The notes under the pieces were generated by a model. It ran no database searches, was not told the origin of the DNA, and saw only the letters and a program-made list of their open reading frames with translations. A stretch of 57,444 nucleotides of DNA from Histophilus somni (GTDB lineage: Bacteria > Pseudomonadota > Gammaproteobacteria > Enterobacterales > Pasteurellaceae): the NCBI RefSeq assembly GCF_014202395.1, contig NZ_JACHGQ010000014.1, positions 1 to 57,444 of the forward strand, written 5' to 3'. Position numbers and translations under genes: made by a program. Positions 36,773-46,200 of this stretch are shown one piece after another; the stretch's first letter is position 1, and every line of letters starts with the position of its first letter.

Positions 36773-37717
36773 TTAAACTAAAGCCCTTGCACCCACATTA
36801 TCCACTTTACAGATATGCACAAAGCCCTCATTATTTTGTAAATAATTGTTTTCTAAATAAGTTGCCGATTTAGTCGCAATAGCTAAATCCGGAGCAATCG
36901 CAAACATAGTTGGACCCGAACCGGATATGCCTGAAGCAAGTACGCCCAAATCCTTCACTGCCTGTTTAACCTCAGCAAAATTCGGCAATAATGCTTCACG
37001 ATAAGGTTCTGCAATAACATCTCTCATCATATAGGCCGCCAATGCTTCCTGCCGAGTATGACAAGCGTGTACAAAACTCCCTAAATGGCGACCATGAGAA
37101 ATCACATCTTGCCGAGTATAGCTTTTCGGTAAAATTGCTCTAGCTTCTGCCGTTGAAACTTCAATTCCCGGATAAGCCAATACCCAATACCAATGATCAA
37201 AAAAAGGTAATTGCTGACAAATATTACCTAGAGATTGCACCATCAATTGCACGCCTCCCAGATAACAGGGGGCAACGTTGTCATAGTGTATAGAACCCGA
37301 AATTCGCCCCTCTAGTTCGCCCATCATTTCCAGCAATTCCATTTTAGAAAATGGCTGCTGATAAAATTGATTTAACGCCACTAAAGCAGCCACGATAGAA
37401 CAAGCACTTGATCCCAATCCCGAGCCAATAGGCATATTTTTCTCTAACGTTAAACGCAACGGCTTTATTTTCAGATTGCGTAATTTTAAACGTTCACTAA
37501 ATAACACATAGGCTTGATAAACAATGTTTTTTTGCGGTTCTTTTGGCAATTTACGCACAAAATACCCCGCACTTTCCAGTTCAAATCCCTGTTCAATTTC
37601 TTCAATCTGAACGACATCACCTAACAGTGAACCATCAATAGGAGATACTGCAACCCCTAATGTATCAAATCCAACACTAATATTTGCACTTGATGCAGGT
37701 GCATAAATTCTTAACAT
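36773..37717 (-). CDS. thrB: Homoserine kinase
   Basis: GHMP-family kinase phosphorylating homoserine. N-terminal [19 protein letters not shown]-binding [17 protein letters not shown] near residue 95, and C-terminal [14 protein letters not shown]. 314 residues. 12 bp downstream of thrA and 12 bp upstream of thrC. Confidence 0.97.
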   Translation of the reverse strand: MLRIYAPASSANISVGFDTLGVAVSPIDGSLLGDVVQIEEIEQGFELESAGYFVRKLPKEPQKNIVYQAYVLFSERLKLRNLKIKPLRLTLEKNMPIGSGLGSSACSIVAALVALNQFYQQPFSKMELLEMMGELEGRISGSIHYDNVAPCYLGGVQLMVQSLGNICQQLPFFDHWYWVLAYPGIEVSTAEARAILPKSYTRQDVISHGRHLGSFVHACHTRQEALAAYMMRDVIAEPYREALLPNFAEVKQAVKDLGVLASGISGSGPTMFAIAPDLAIATKSATYLENNYLQNNEGFVHICKVDNVGARALV

Positions 37718-37729
37718 TTATCACTCCAA

Positions 37730-40180
37730 TTAATGTTTTAAGGTTCTTAAAATATCGGCAAAAATTCCGGCAGCCGTTACCGCATTACCAGCACCATAAC
37801 CACGCAATAACAAAGGAATCGGCTGATAATAGCGAGTATAAAAAGCTAACGCATTTTCACCGTTCTTCACTTTATATAACGGTGCATCTCCATCAACTGC
37901 AACAATAGAAACCTTACATTTGCCTTCTTCAATTTGTCCTACATAACGCAATACTTTGCCTTCCGATTTTGCTTTTGCAACACGTTCTGCAAATTCTTCG
38001 TCCAATGAAGGCAACATCGCCATAAATTCATCTGCTGATTTTCCCTCTGAGAAACCTTGTGGTAAAACGCCCTCTACCTCAATATCCGACAACTCAAGTT
38101 CTAAACCGATTTCACGTGCCAAAATCAATAATTTACGAGCCACATCTTGCCCTGATAAATCATCCCTCGGATCCGGTTCTGTAAAGCCTTTTTCACGAGC
38201 AAGTGCGGTAGCTTCTGAAAGAGAAAGCCCCTCCTCCAACTTACCGAAAATGAAAGAGAGAGATCCTGACAAAATACCGTTAAAACTCACTACATCATCG
38301 CCGGCGGCTAATAGATTTTGTAAGTTATCAATCACAGGCAATCCTGCACCAACGTTAGTATCGTAAAGGAATTTACGATGATTTTTACGTGCATTTTCAC
38401 GCACTTGGTTATAGTAATCCAGCTCACGGGTATTGGCTTTTTTGTTCGGTGTAATCACATGAAAGCCTTCTTTCAAAGCTCTTTCATATAATCCTGCTAC
38501 ACTTTCAGCGGTTGTGCAATCCACAAAAACAGGGTTAACCACATGATGTAATTTAATGAAAGAAAGCAATACATCAAAATCTGACGGTTGCGTTGCATTT
38601 GCCAAATCTTCACGCCAATTATCAAGATTTAACCCATTTTCATTTAACAACATTTTATTCGAATTAGCCAACGCACAAACACGAATCTCAATATCTTTTT
38701 TTGCCAAATATTCACTTTGCCGTTTAATTTGTTCAATAAGTTCACCACCGACCCCACCAACACCGACTAAAAACATATCAACAACTTTACGATTATTGAA
38801 CAATGCCTGATGAGTTGCTTTAACCGCTTCAATCGCCTTATTCAAAGGAACAACCGCTGAAATCGAACGCTCGGAAGAGCCTTGTGCAATAGCAACAATA
38901 CTGATATTAGCACTAGCTAACGCCGAAAAGAAACTAGCGGCAATCCCTTTAGACCGCTCCATACCATCACCTACTACGGAAATAATTGACAAATCATGAA
39001 TTACTTCCACAGGATCAAGATCTTTAGCGACAAGTTCCTGTTCAAACTCAGCATTTAGTGCCGCTTTTGCCTTTTCAATAGCTTTAGTCGGTACGCAAAA
39101 ACTAATACTATATTCAGAAGAAGATTGCGTGATTAAAATAACGGAAACGCTGGCTTTTGACATGGCGGAAAAAACACGCGCTGCCATACCAACCATCCCC
39201 TGCATACCCGGTCCTGATACATTGAACATAGCAACATTATCTAAATTAGTAATGCCTTTAACCTGTAGCCCTTCAGAAATATTTTCACGATTGTCAATAA
39301 TTGATCCTGCACCTTCAGGGTTACCCGTATTTTTTATCAAACAAGGAATTTGCGGCTCAACTAAAGGACCAATAGTGCGAGGGTGAATAACTTTAGCCCC
39401 AAAATAAGAAAGCTCCATTGCTTCACGATAAGATAAACTGGAAAGTAACCGAGCATCAGGGACTAAACGAGGATCACAGGTATAAACACCATCTACATCC
39501 GTCCAAATTTCACAAACACTTGCACCTAAACAAGCAGCCAAACACGCTGCCGAATAATCAGAACCGTTACGACCCAATAAAACTAATTCGCCTTTGTCAT
39601 TTCCAGCTGTAAATCCTGCCATCAAAACAATATTTTTAGCAGGAATAGATTTTGCATCAACTCGTTTAGTTGATTCCGCAATATCCACACTGCTTTCCAA
39701 ATAAGATCCATAAGCCAATAATTTCTCTACCGGATTAATCACAGTAACCGTATATCCTTTGGCTTCAAACCAAGCGTTCATCATCGCAATAGATAATTTT
39801 TCACCTCGACAGTCAATCGTCGCTTTTACCGCATCTTCTACTTTTCCCGCCTGACGAATGTTTTCTAATAATCCCTTAATTTGTGCAAACTCCGACTCAA
39901 TTAATGCTTTGGTGCCAACAAGATCAAAATGAGTATTTTCTGCATATAAGCCATTAATAATATTATAAAAAATCTCAAGAGCCTCATCAAAATGACCATC
40001 AGTAGGTTGATTTAAAGCGGCTTTTTCAGAAAGTGCTACAAGATGATTGGTAATCTTTGCTGGTGCAGAGAGAACGCCGGCGGCTTGTTCCTCTAAATGT
40101 GCTTTTTCAATAAGTGCTGCTGCTTGTAAAAAGCGTTGCGGATTCGCTAAAGATGTGCCGCCAAATTTGAGTACTCGCAT
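37730..40180 (-). CDS. thrA: Bifunctional aspartokinase I / homoserine dehydrogenase I
   Basis: First and third steps of threonine synthesis from aspartate. N-terminal aspartokinase ([29 protein letters not shown]). Two ACT-type regulatory segments in the middle (~320-450) that sense threonine. C-terminal NAD(P)-binding homoserine dehydrogenase ([28 protein letters not shown]). 816 residues, near E. coli ThrA (820). Preceded by a leader peptide and attenuator, so it is probably controlled by Thr-tRNA and Ile-tRNA supply. Confidence 0.98.
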   Translation of the reverse strand: MRVLKFGGTSLANPQRFLQAAALIEKAHLEEQAAGVLSAPAKITNHLVALSEKAALNQPTDGHFDEALEIFYNIINGLYAENTHFDLVGTKALIESEFAQIKGLLENIRQAGKVEDAVKATIDCRGEKLSIAMMNAWFEAKGYTVTVINPVEKLLAYGSYLESSVDIAESTKRVDAKSIPAKNIVLMAGFTAGNDKGELVLLGRNGSDYSAACLAACLGASVCEIWTDVDGVYTCDPRLVPDARLLSSLSYREAMELSYFGAKVIHPRTIGPLVEPQIPCLIKNTGNPEGAGSIIDNRENISEGLQVKGITNLDNVAMFNVSGPGMQGMVGMAARVFSAMSKASVSVILITQSSSEYSISFCVPTKAIEKAKAALNAEFEQELVAKDLDPVEVIHDLSIISVVGDGMERSKGIAASFFSALASANISIVAIAQGSSERSISAVVPLNKAIEAVKATHQALFNNRKVVDMFLVGVGGVGGELIEQIKRQSEYLAKKDIEIRVCALANSNKMLLNENGLNLDNWREDLANATQPSDFDVLLSFIKLHHVVNPVFVDCTTAESVAGLYERALKEGFHVITPNKKANTRELDYYNQVRENARKNHRKFLYDTNVGAGLPVIDNLQNLLAAGDDVVSFNGILSGSLSFIFGKLEEGLSLSEATALAREKGFTEPDPRDDLSGQDVARKLLILAREIGLELELSDIEVEGVLPQGFSEGKSADEFMAMLPSLDEEFAERVAKAKSEGKVLRYVGQIEEGKCKVSIVAVDGDAPLYKVKNGENALAFYTRYYQPIPLLLRGYGAGNAVTAAGIFADILRTLKH

Positions 40181-40225
40181 AATTTTTCCTTATATGTTGT
40201 GAAGATTTAATAATAAAAACGTTAA

Positions 40226-40260
40226 TAAAAAAACCCGCACTTTTTTACGAGGCGGGCTTT
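40226..40260 (-). terminator. thr operon attenuator terminator
   Basis: On the minus strand AAGCCCGC pairs with GCGGGTTT (one G-U pair), then a T7 run. It lies between the leader peptide and thrA, the place of an attenuator. Confidence 0.75.
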
Positions 40261-40281
40261 GTAAATCCTATTTTTTATGCA

Positions 40282-40350
40282 CTAGCCCACGCCATTAATC
40301 ATCTTAATGGTAATAATCATCGTGGTAATAGAAAAAGTGCGGTTATACAT
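40282..40350 (-). CDS. thrL: thr operon leader peptide
   Basis: 22 residues starting MYNRTFSITTMIITIK and ending MINGVG, stop TAG at 40282. It has four Thr and five Ile, and ends in a NG.G motif like the E. coli ThrL end. It sits about 50 bp downstream of the promoter and before the terminator hairpin. Ribosome stalling at Thr/Ile codons would favour read-through into thrA (known mechanism). The ribosome-binding site is weak. Confidence 0.75.
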   Translation of the reverse strand: MYNRTFSITTMIITIKMINGVG

Positions 40351-40383
40351 TCGGTTATTTCAAAATCAAAAAAGAGTGCGTTA

Positions 40384-40412
40384 GAAATACCGAAATTTTA
40401 TGCTATTGTCAA
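40384..40412 (-). promoter_or_regulatory. thr operon promoter
   Basis: On the minus strand a perfect -35 TTGACA (40407-40412), 17-bp spacer, then a weak -10 TATTTC (40384-40389). The predicted start is ~30 bp before thrL. Confidence 0.6.
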
Positions 40413-40469
40413 ATAGAAAATGAAAAATTTTTCATAAATTTCCCCCTGTCGAATAATTAAGGTAAAATA

Positions 40470-41204
40470 ATGCCCATATCAAACCAACTTCAACAGGTCT
40501 TGCTCATTATGATGCAAATAAAAAACAATTTAGCGAAAATAAACCGACAAATATCTCAATATTGCGAACAGGCAAAAAGACATTCTTCCACAGTATCCTT
40601 ATTAGCAGTCAGTAAAACCAAACCGGTCGAGGATATTCTGATAGCTTATCAGGCAGGGCAAACAGCATTTGGGGAGAATTATGTGCAGGAAGGTGTTGAA
40701 AAAATTCAATATTTTACAGAACAACATATTCAACTTGAATGGCATTTTATTGGACCGCTCCAATCCAACAAAACAAAATTAGTTGCTGAAAACTTTGATT
40801 GGATGCAAACGCTTGATCGTGAAAAAATTGCTACTCGTCTAAATGAACAACGACCTCACTATAAACAACCACTAAATGTCCTAATTCAAATTAATATCAG
40901 TGCTGAAAACAGCAAATCAGGTATTCAACCTCAAGAAATGTTGAGTTTGGCAAAACATATCCAAAATCTACCGCACTTACGCCTACGAGGTTTAATGGCA
41001 ATTCCTGAACCGACTGATAATATCACCGCACAAGAACAAGCATTTAATCAAATGAAATATTTATTCACTCAACTACAACTGGCGTTTCCTGATGAAAAAA
41101 TTGATACATTATCAATGGGAATGAGTGATGACATGGCAAGTGCAATAAAGTGCGGTTCAACTATGGTAAGAATTGGAACCGCTATTTTCGGTAAACGCAA
41201 CTAA
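40470..41204 (+). CDS. yggS: PLP homeostasis protein, YggS/PROSC family
   Basis: Binds pyridoxal phosphate without known catalysis and balances vitamin B6 and amino-acid pools. PLP lysine in LLAVSKTKP. FGENYVQEG, WHFIGPLQSNK and the C-terminal SMGMSDDM..AIKCGSTMVRIG are family signatures. The ATG at 40470 has AAGG 9 bp upstream; ATGs at 40509 and 40512 would give the shorter form seen in relatives. Divergent from thrA, as in H. influenzae. Confidence 0.93.
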   Translation: MPISNQLQQVLLIMMQIKNNLAKINRQISQYCEQAKRHSSTVSLLAVSKTKPVEDILIAYQAGQTAFGENYVQEGVEKIQYFTEQHIQLEWHFIGPLQSNKTKLVAENFDWMQTLDREKIATRLNEQRPHYKQPLNVLIQINISAENSKSGIQPQEMLSLAKHIQNLPHLRLRGLMAIPEPTDNITAQEQAFNQMKYLFTQLQLAFPDEKIDTLSMGMSDDMASAIKCGSTMVRIGTAIFGKRN

Positions 41205-41222
41205 CTCCCCCAACCCATACAC

Positions 41223-41258
41223 AAACTAAAGGAGCAAACCTATTTGCACCTTTAGTTT
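41223..41258. terminator. Hairpin between yggS and xseA, overlapping the xseA stop
   Basis: AAACTAAAGG-A-GCAAA / TTTGC-A-CCTTTAGTTT with loop CCTA: 15 paired bases with one A-A mismatch. It serves convergent genes; the right arm enters the TAA stop of xseA. Confidence 0.75.
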
Positions 41259-42591
41259 ACTCTTCCATCGCTTCAACACGACTAACAATAATCCCTCGCT
41301 CTAATTGCGTGCTGATCAGTTGTCCGACTTCAATTTGATGACTGTTTTTCAACGCTTGTCCCTGCTGATTTTTCGTAATCGAATAACCACGAGCCAACAC
41401 TTTCAACGGACTCAAACTGTCTAATTTTCCACATAATCGACTAAGCTGATAATCGACATTTTTGAATTTTTTTTGTAATCCGCTATTCAAACGAAGCTCC
41501 AATTGAACCAAAATTTGGTGCTGTTTTTGCACATAATAAGGCAAAGGTGAATTGTCTAAACGACGACAAAGTGCGGTCATTTTCTGCTGTTTTTTATCGA
41601 CAAAAGCACCTAACGCAAGATGTAAACGATAAGTTAATTGTTGCACCGTTTTTTGTTGAATTTTTAATTGGCTTTGCGGATGTTGCTGTTGCAAGCGAAA
41701 TTGCAAGCGTTGCAACAACTTCACTTTTTGTTGGAACAAACGATCCAATGCCATATCCAAACGTTGTTTGCGGTAAAATAATTGATCCAATAATTCTTGT
41801 TGATTACGACTGACAAGCTCTGCGGCAGCAGAAGGTGTCGGAGCACGCAAATCCGCCACAAAATCCGCAATAGTTACATCAATTTCATGTCCAACCGCAC
41901 TGATAATCGGCAACTCGGAATGAAAAATAGCCCTTGCCACCCTCTCTTCATTAAAACACCATAAATCCTCTAACGATCCGCCACCCCGCCCAACAATAAG
42001 AACATCAACTTCCCGACGTTTATTGGCTAATTCAATCATCTGTACAATTTCTGCCGTTGCCTCTTTGCCTTGCACTGCAGTCGGATAAATCACTACATGC
42101 AAACTCGGATCTCGACGTTGCAAAATATGCAAAATATCCTGCAACGCCGCACCGGTAGGCGACGTAATAATACCGACAGATTTTGCAAAGTGCGGTAAGT
42201 TTTTCTTGTAATGTTGTGCAAACAACCCTTCAGCCGCCAATGTTAACTTTAACGCCTCAAATTGCCGTTGCAATAAGCCATCCCCCGCAAGATTCATTGA
42301 CTCAATAATCAATTGATAATCGCCACGAGGCTCATACAAACTCACGGAAGCTCTCACCAAAACCTGCATTCCGTTTTGTGCTTTAAATCCGACACGCATA
42401 TTTTTCATGCGAAACATTGCACAACGCACCTGTGCATTTTCGTCTTTCAAACTAAAATACCAATGCCCCGAAACAGGCTGAGTAAAATTGGAAATTTCTC
42501 CCGTCAACCAAACCGACCCTAACTGCCCTTCTAACATTTGGCGTACGGATTGGTTAAGTTGTGAAACGGAATAAATCTTCGCTTGAGTCAT
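41257..42591 (-). CDS. xseA: Exodeoxyribonuclease VII large subunit
   Basis: Single-strand exonuclease subunit that works with XseB. N-terminal OB-fold (VWLTGEISNFTQPVSGHWYFSLKD-like region). Catalytic core ITSPTGAALQDI, VGRGGGSLEDLWCFNEE, SAVGHEIDVTIADFVADLRAPTPSAAAEL-type motif. A long coiled-coil C-terminal half (~260-390). 444 residues, typical. xseB is not adjacent. Confidence 0.96.
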   Translation of the reverse strand: MTQAKIYSVSQLNQSVRQMLEGQLGSVWLTGEISNFTQPVSGHWYFSLKDENAQVRCAMFRMKNMRVGFKAQNGMQVLVRASVSLYEPRGDYQLIIESMNLAGDGLLQRQFEALKLTLAAEGLFAQHYKKNLPHFAKSVGIITSPTGAALQDILHILQRRDPSLHVVIYPTAVQGKEATAEIVQMIELANKRREVDVLIVGRGGGSLEDLWCFNEERVARAIFHSELPIISAVGHEIDVTIADFVADLRAPTPSAAAELVSRNQQELLDQLFYRKQRLDMALDRLFQQKVKLLQRLQFRLQQQHPQSQLKIQQKTVQQLTYRLHLALGAFVDKKQQKMTALCRRLDNSPLPYYVQKQHQILVQLELRLNSGLQKKFKNVDYQLSRLCGKLDSLSPLKVLARGYSITKNQQGQALKNSHQIEVGQLISTQLERGIIVSRVEAMEE

Positions 42592-43210
42592 CTTTTACTC
42601 CCAAAGAAAAGAAAATTGATAAATCGGTAAGATAATTCGACATTATATAGCAATCTCGCCAAAACATAACCTGTAATTAGAACCAAAAAAAAGCCAAACT
42701 CCGCCTTTATCTTTCCCCTCAAACATCTTGATTCACTATATAATCGAGATCGAAACAAAAAAAATGAAAAAACTATTTCATTCTTAATAAAATTTAGGAT
42801 AGAATCGCAAAATTCTACTGCTTAATGATTACTTGACAAATAAAATAGAAAAGAAAAAATGACAGCCTACAGCCTACAGCCTACAGCCTACAGCCTACAG
42901 CCTACAGCCTACAGCCTACAGCCTACAGCCTACAGCCTAGGCTAACGCCTTTTTATAAACCTTGCAAAATAAATTTTAAAAAGTTTTTAACTTTTCATCA
43001 TACCCAAATTTCCCCTTTTAAACCCCTTTGCGAAAATATCATTCGTCTTTTTCTGCTTTGCCTTAAAAAGCAAGGCATCGCCGATTTATACCTCATTAAT
43101 CTACCTAAAAAACAAAAAGTTTAATCCATTCACAACCATAAAAAAGTGAAAAAAAATCAACAAAATAAATTATTAAATAACCCATTTTAAAAGATTAAAG
43201 AGAGTAAACC
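42592..43210. other. 619-bp upstream region of the complete adhesin gene
   Basis: Control region holding a heptanucleotide array (separate entry). TTGACA at ~42834 lies just upstream of the array, in a context matching that of the second array near the window end. A GATAGAAT -10-like box lies ~30-40 bp further up at both places. From the array to the adhesin ATG is ~270 bp of AT-rich sequence with one conditional open frame (see findings). Confidence 0.6.
42862..42938 (+). repeat. Heptanucleotide tandem repeat (ACAGCCT) x11
   Basis: Eleven exact copies of ACAGCCT, 77 bp, with no imperfect unit. An ATG immediately precedes the first copy. It is 272 bp upstream of the trimeric autotransporter start. 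Perfect short-unit arrays of this kind change copy number by polymerase slippage; 7-bp arrays upstream of the H. influenzae hmw adhesins tune transcript level. Confidence 0.97.
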
Positions 43211-46200
43211 ATGAATAAGATTTTCAAAACCAAATACGATATAACCACTGGACAAACCAAAGTGGTGTCTGAATTGGCGAAAAATTGCCAAGTGGCGAGC
43301 CGTTCTGAAAATAAACCAAAGTGCGGTGGGATTTCGGGCAATTTTTTAGGGCTGTTTAAATTATTGCCGTTGGCGTTTTTATTGACTGGGAGTTTTGTGT
43401 ATGGTCAGGATATTAATATAGTTTTGAGTGGTTTAACAGCTAACGAATCAAAAATTGGACCCGATACAATTCTAGACGATAGTAGCGGAACTGGGCGTTC
43501 TACTACACCTTTTATAAATAAAGTTGGAGATAGGTCAATTCTTTTGGCACCCGGAAGTAAGAGTTTAATTAATAAAAAAACGAGAAATTGGGGTTCTGCT
43601 GGAGGAGCAATCGCTATTGATACAAAGAATTGGATGGCTATTAAAGAAAGTGTTGTTATCGGTCATCGTGCTAGAGCAAGTGCCAATAAATCGGTAGCAG
43701 TAGGTGAACAAGCATTTGCTGCCTTAAATTCAACTTCATTGGGTTCGGAAGCCATAGCCTATGGTAACGAAACAGTAGCACTAGGTATGCAATCTTATGC
43801 GGAGCAAATTGACGATGTTGCTTTAGGGCATCGTGCTTATGCAAAAGGTTCACAATCAACCGCCTTAGGGGCACATTCTTCTGTGGAGTCTCAAAAAGCC
43901 GTTGCTATTGGTTACAATGCGAGAGTGGATAGTCAACATAGCGATGCAATCGCTTTGGGTGCTGAATCTGAAGCCGATAGTCCGTCAGGAAATGGCACTT
44001 TTATGATTACAAAAGATGATAAGACTGAGGCTAAAGAAAAAACATGGATAAGTGAAAAGTTTGCAAATCAATTCAAAGACAAACTCGGCGGTGCACTATC
44101 AATCGGTAAAAAAAATACAAAATACCGTCAAATCGTGAATGTCGCACCGGGGACGGAAGATACACACGCCGTCAATTTAGGGCAATTGCGAGAAGCGATG
44201 AAAAATGCCGGCGGTGGCGGAGTCTCGTATTTCTCTGTTAATAAATTAACTGCTATGCAAAACAAAGATAATATGGGTGCTAAAGCTGATCATTCTTTAG
44301 CCATTGGCGTAGCGAAAACGGAAATGAGCAAAGGCATGTACAGTATCGTTATCGGCACGGCAGACGATACGGCTAGTTCAGGAAGTTCGAGTGCAAACGC
44401 TCAAGAAGTCACCAAAGCCTCGGGGAAAGCCGCGGTGGTCATCGGTAGCGTTGCCAAAGTCGAAGCCGATTACGGCATTGCGTTGGGGAAAAAAGCGACG
44501 GTTGCTACAACTGCCATAGGAGCTATCGCCATCGGTAAAGATGCGAATGTTCAAGCCAACGCCACAGGTGCGGTAGCGATTGGGGAAGGTGCGACTGTAT
44601 CCTCCGACGCTGGTGATTCCATTGCGTTGGGTAAAAACTCTAAGGCGGAAAAAAAGGAGGAGGCACTAACCGGACTGGATGCGAATGTAGGCAGTGCCAG
44701 CATAAAATTTAACTGGACAAATGCAGGTACGGGAAAGGATAAAACAGTATTAAGTATAGGCGATATTGGATTTGAGCGAATAATTAAAAATGTCGCCGCG
44801 GGGAAAGTCGATACAAATTCAACCGATGCGATTAACGGCGGTCAGCTTCACGAGGTAATCAAAGTTTTCGGCAACCTCGGCACAGATATTCTTGGTGCGG
44901 AAGTGAATAGCAGTACGAAACAATTCACAAATTCATCTTTTGCGAAATTGAAAGATGAAAATGGGCAAGAAAATGGACGATCCGCAACTACCTTTAAACA
45001 AGCGATTGATGAGAGTATCAAAACCATCAACAAAGGCTTGAAGTTTAAAGGCGATGGTAGCAGTAGCGAGCAACAACTCTATCTCGGCTCAACCTTGACG
45101 ATTAAGGGAGCGACAGGCGATGCTTCAAGCCTAGCGACAAGCTCAAGTGCGGGGCAAAATAGTGCAGGTACTCATCAAAATATCTTTACTAAAACCAGCA
45201 AAGACACTTTGGAAATCGCCTTGAACAAAGACTTAAAAGGTATTAGCACGATTAGCGGTCAACAAGGCACTGGCGGAAACGGAAGTGCGGTTGCAAAAAT
45301 TGAATTTAATAGCACTGCAAGCGGTGGCAACGGTTCAATGCCGAACGTCAAAATCACCGCAGGCACTGGCACATTTACCTTTGGCAAAGACGGCTTAGAT
45401 TTAGGTAATAAACAAATCACTAAACTTGGAAGTGGTTTAAACTTAAACGGTGCCGGAAGTGGAGCTGGTGGAAATGGAAAGGAGGAAATTATTAAGAAAA
45501 TCCTCGAAGGAAATCCTGACGGCACGACTAGCGGTAGCGGTAGCAGTAACATTTCCAACAACGCTGTCAATGTGAAAGACTTGTCCGACATCGCCAAAGC
45601 CCTTGTAGAAAAAGGCTTGAAGTTTGCGGTGGAAGATGGAAGTACAACTCAACCATCAACACAGAACGGAAACAATCCTTTCATTCGTAAACTGGGCGAA
45701 ACCTTAACGTTTAAAGGCGACTCATACCTCACGTTGGCGACTGAAAATGGCAGTGGCGGTAGCAATGGAGGCAAAATCACCTTTAAACTTAATGTGGCTA
45801 ATTCAATTGATACGAATGGTCAAGGCATGAGCGATACAACCGACGGCAATAAATTAGTAACGGTGAGTGCGGTTAAAAATTACTTAAAAACTCAATTGGA
45901 TTCATTAACGCTAAAAATTGAAGCGGATAATTCCAACACGGCACAAGCACAACCTCAACCGCAACCACCACAGCCCACAGGTACGCCATCTACAAGCGGA
46001 AAAGCACAAGCTGAGGTTAAACTCAGATCGCAAGCCTTGCAAGTATTAGGCACAAAAGATGAGATTGAAACGAAAGTTGAACAGGGCAAACAAAACGTTA
46101 CGCTTAAATTGGCAAAAAAAGTAACAGATAAATTGGGAATTATTCAACTTAGCACAGAGAATAATGATGATTCTTTCGCCTTGGGGAAAAATTCTAAATG

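Noticed and set aside
42862-42938. CRISPR-like array
   Set aside because: The unit is 7 bp with no spacers, so it is a simple tandem repeat.
45259-45597. 112-residue antisense frame inside the adhesin, and similar antisense frames at 38-580
   Set aside because: Shadow of the Gly/Ser/Lys-rich adhesin codons; Pro/Leu/Phe-rich translation is the expected complement.
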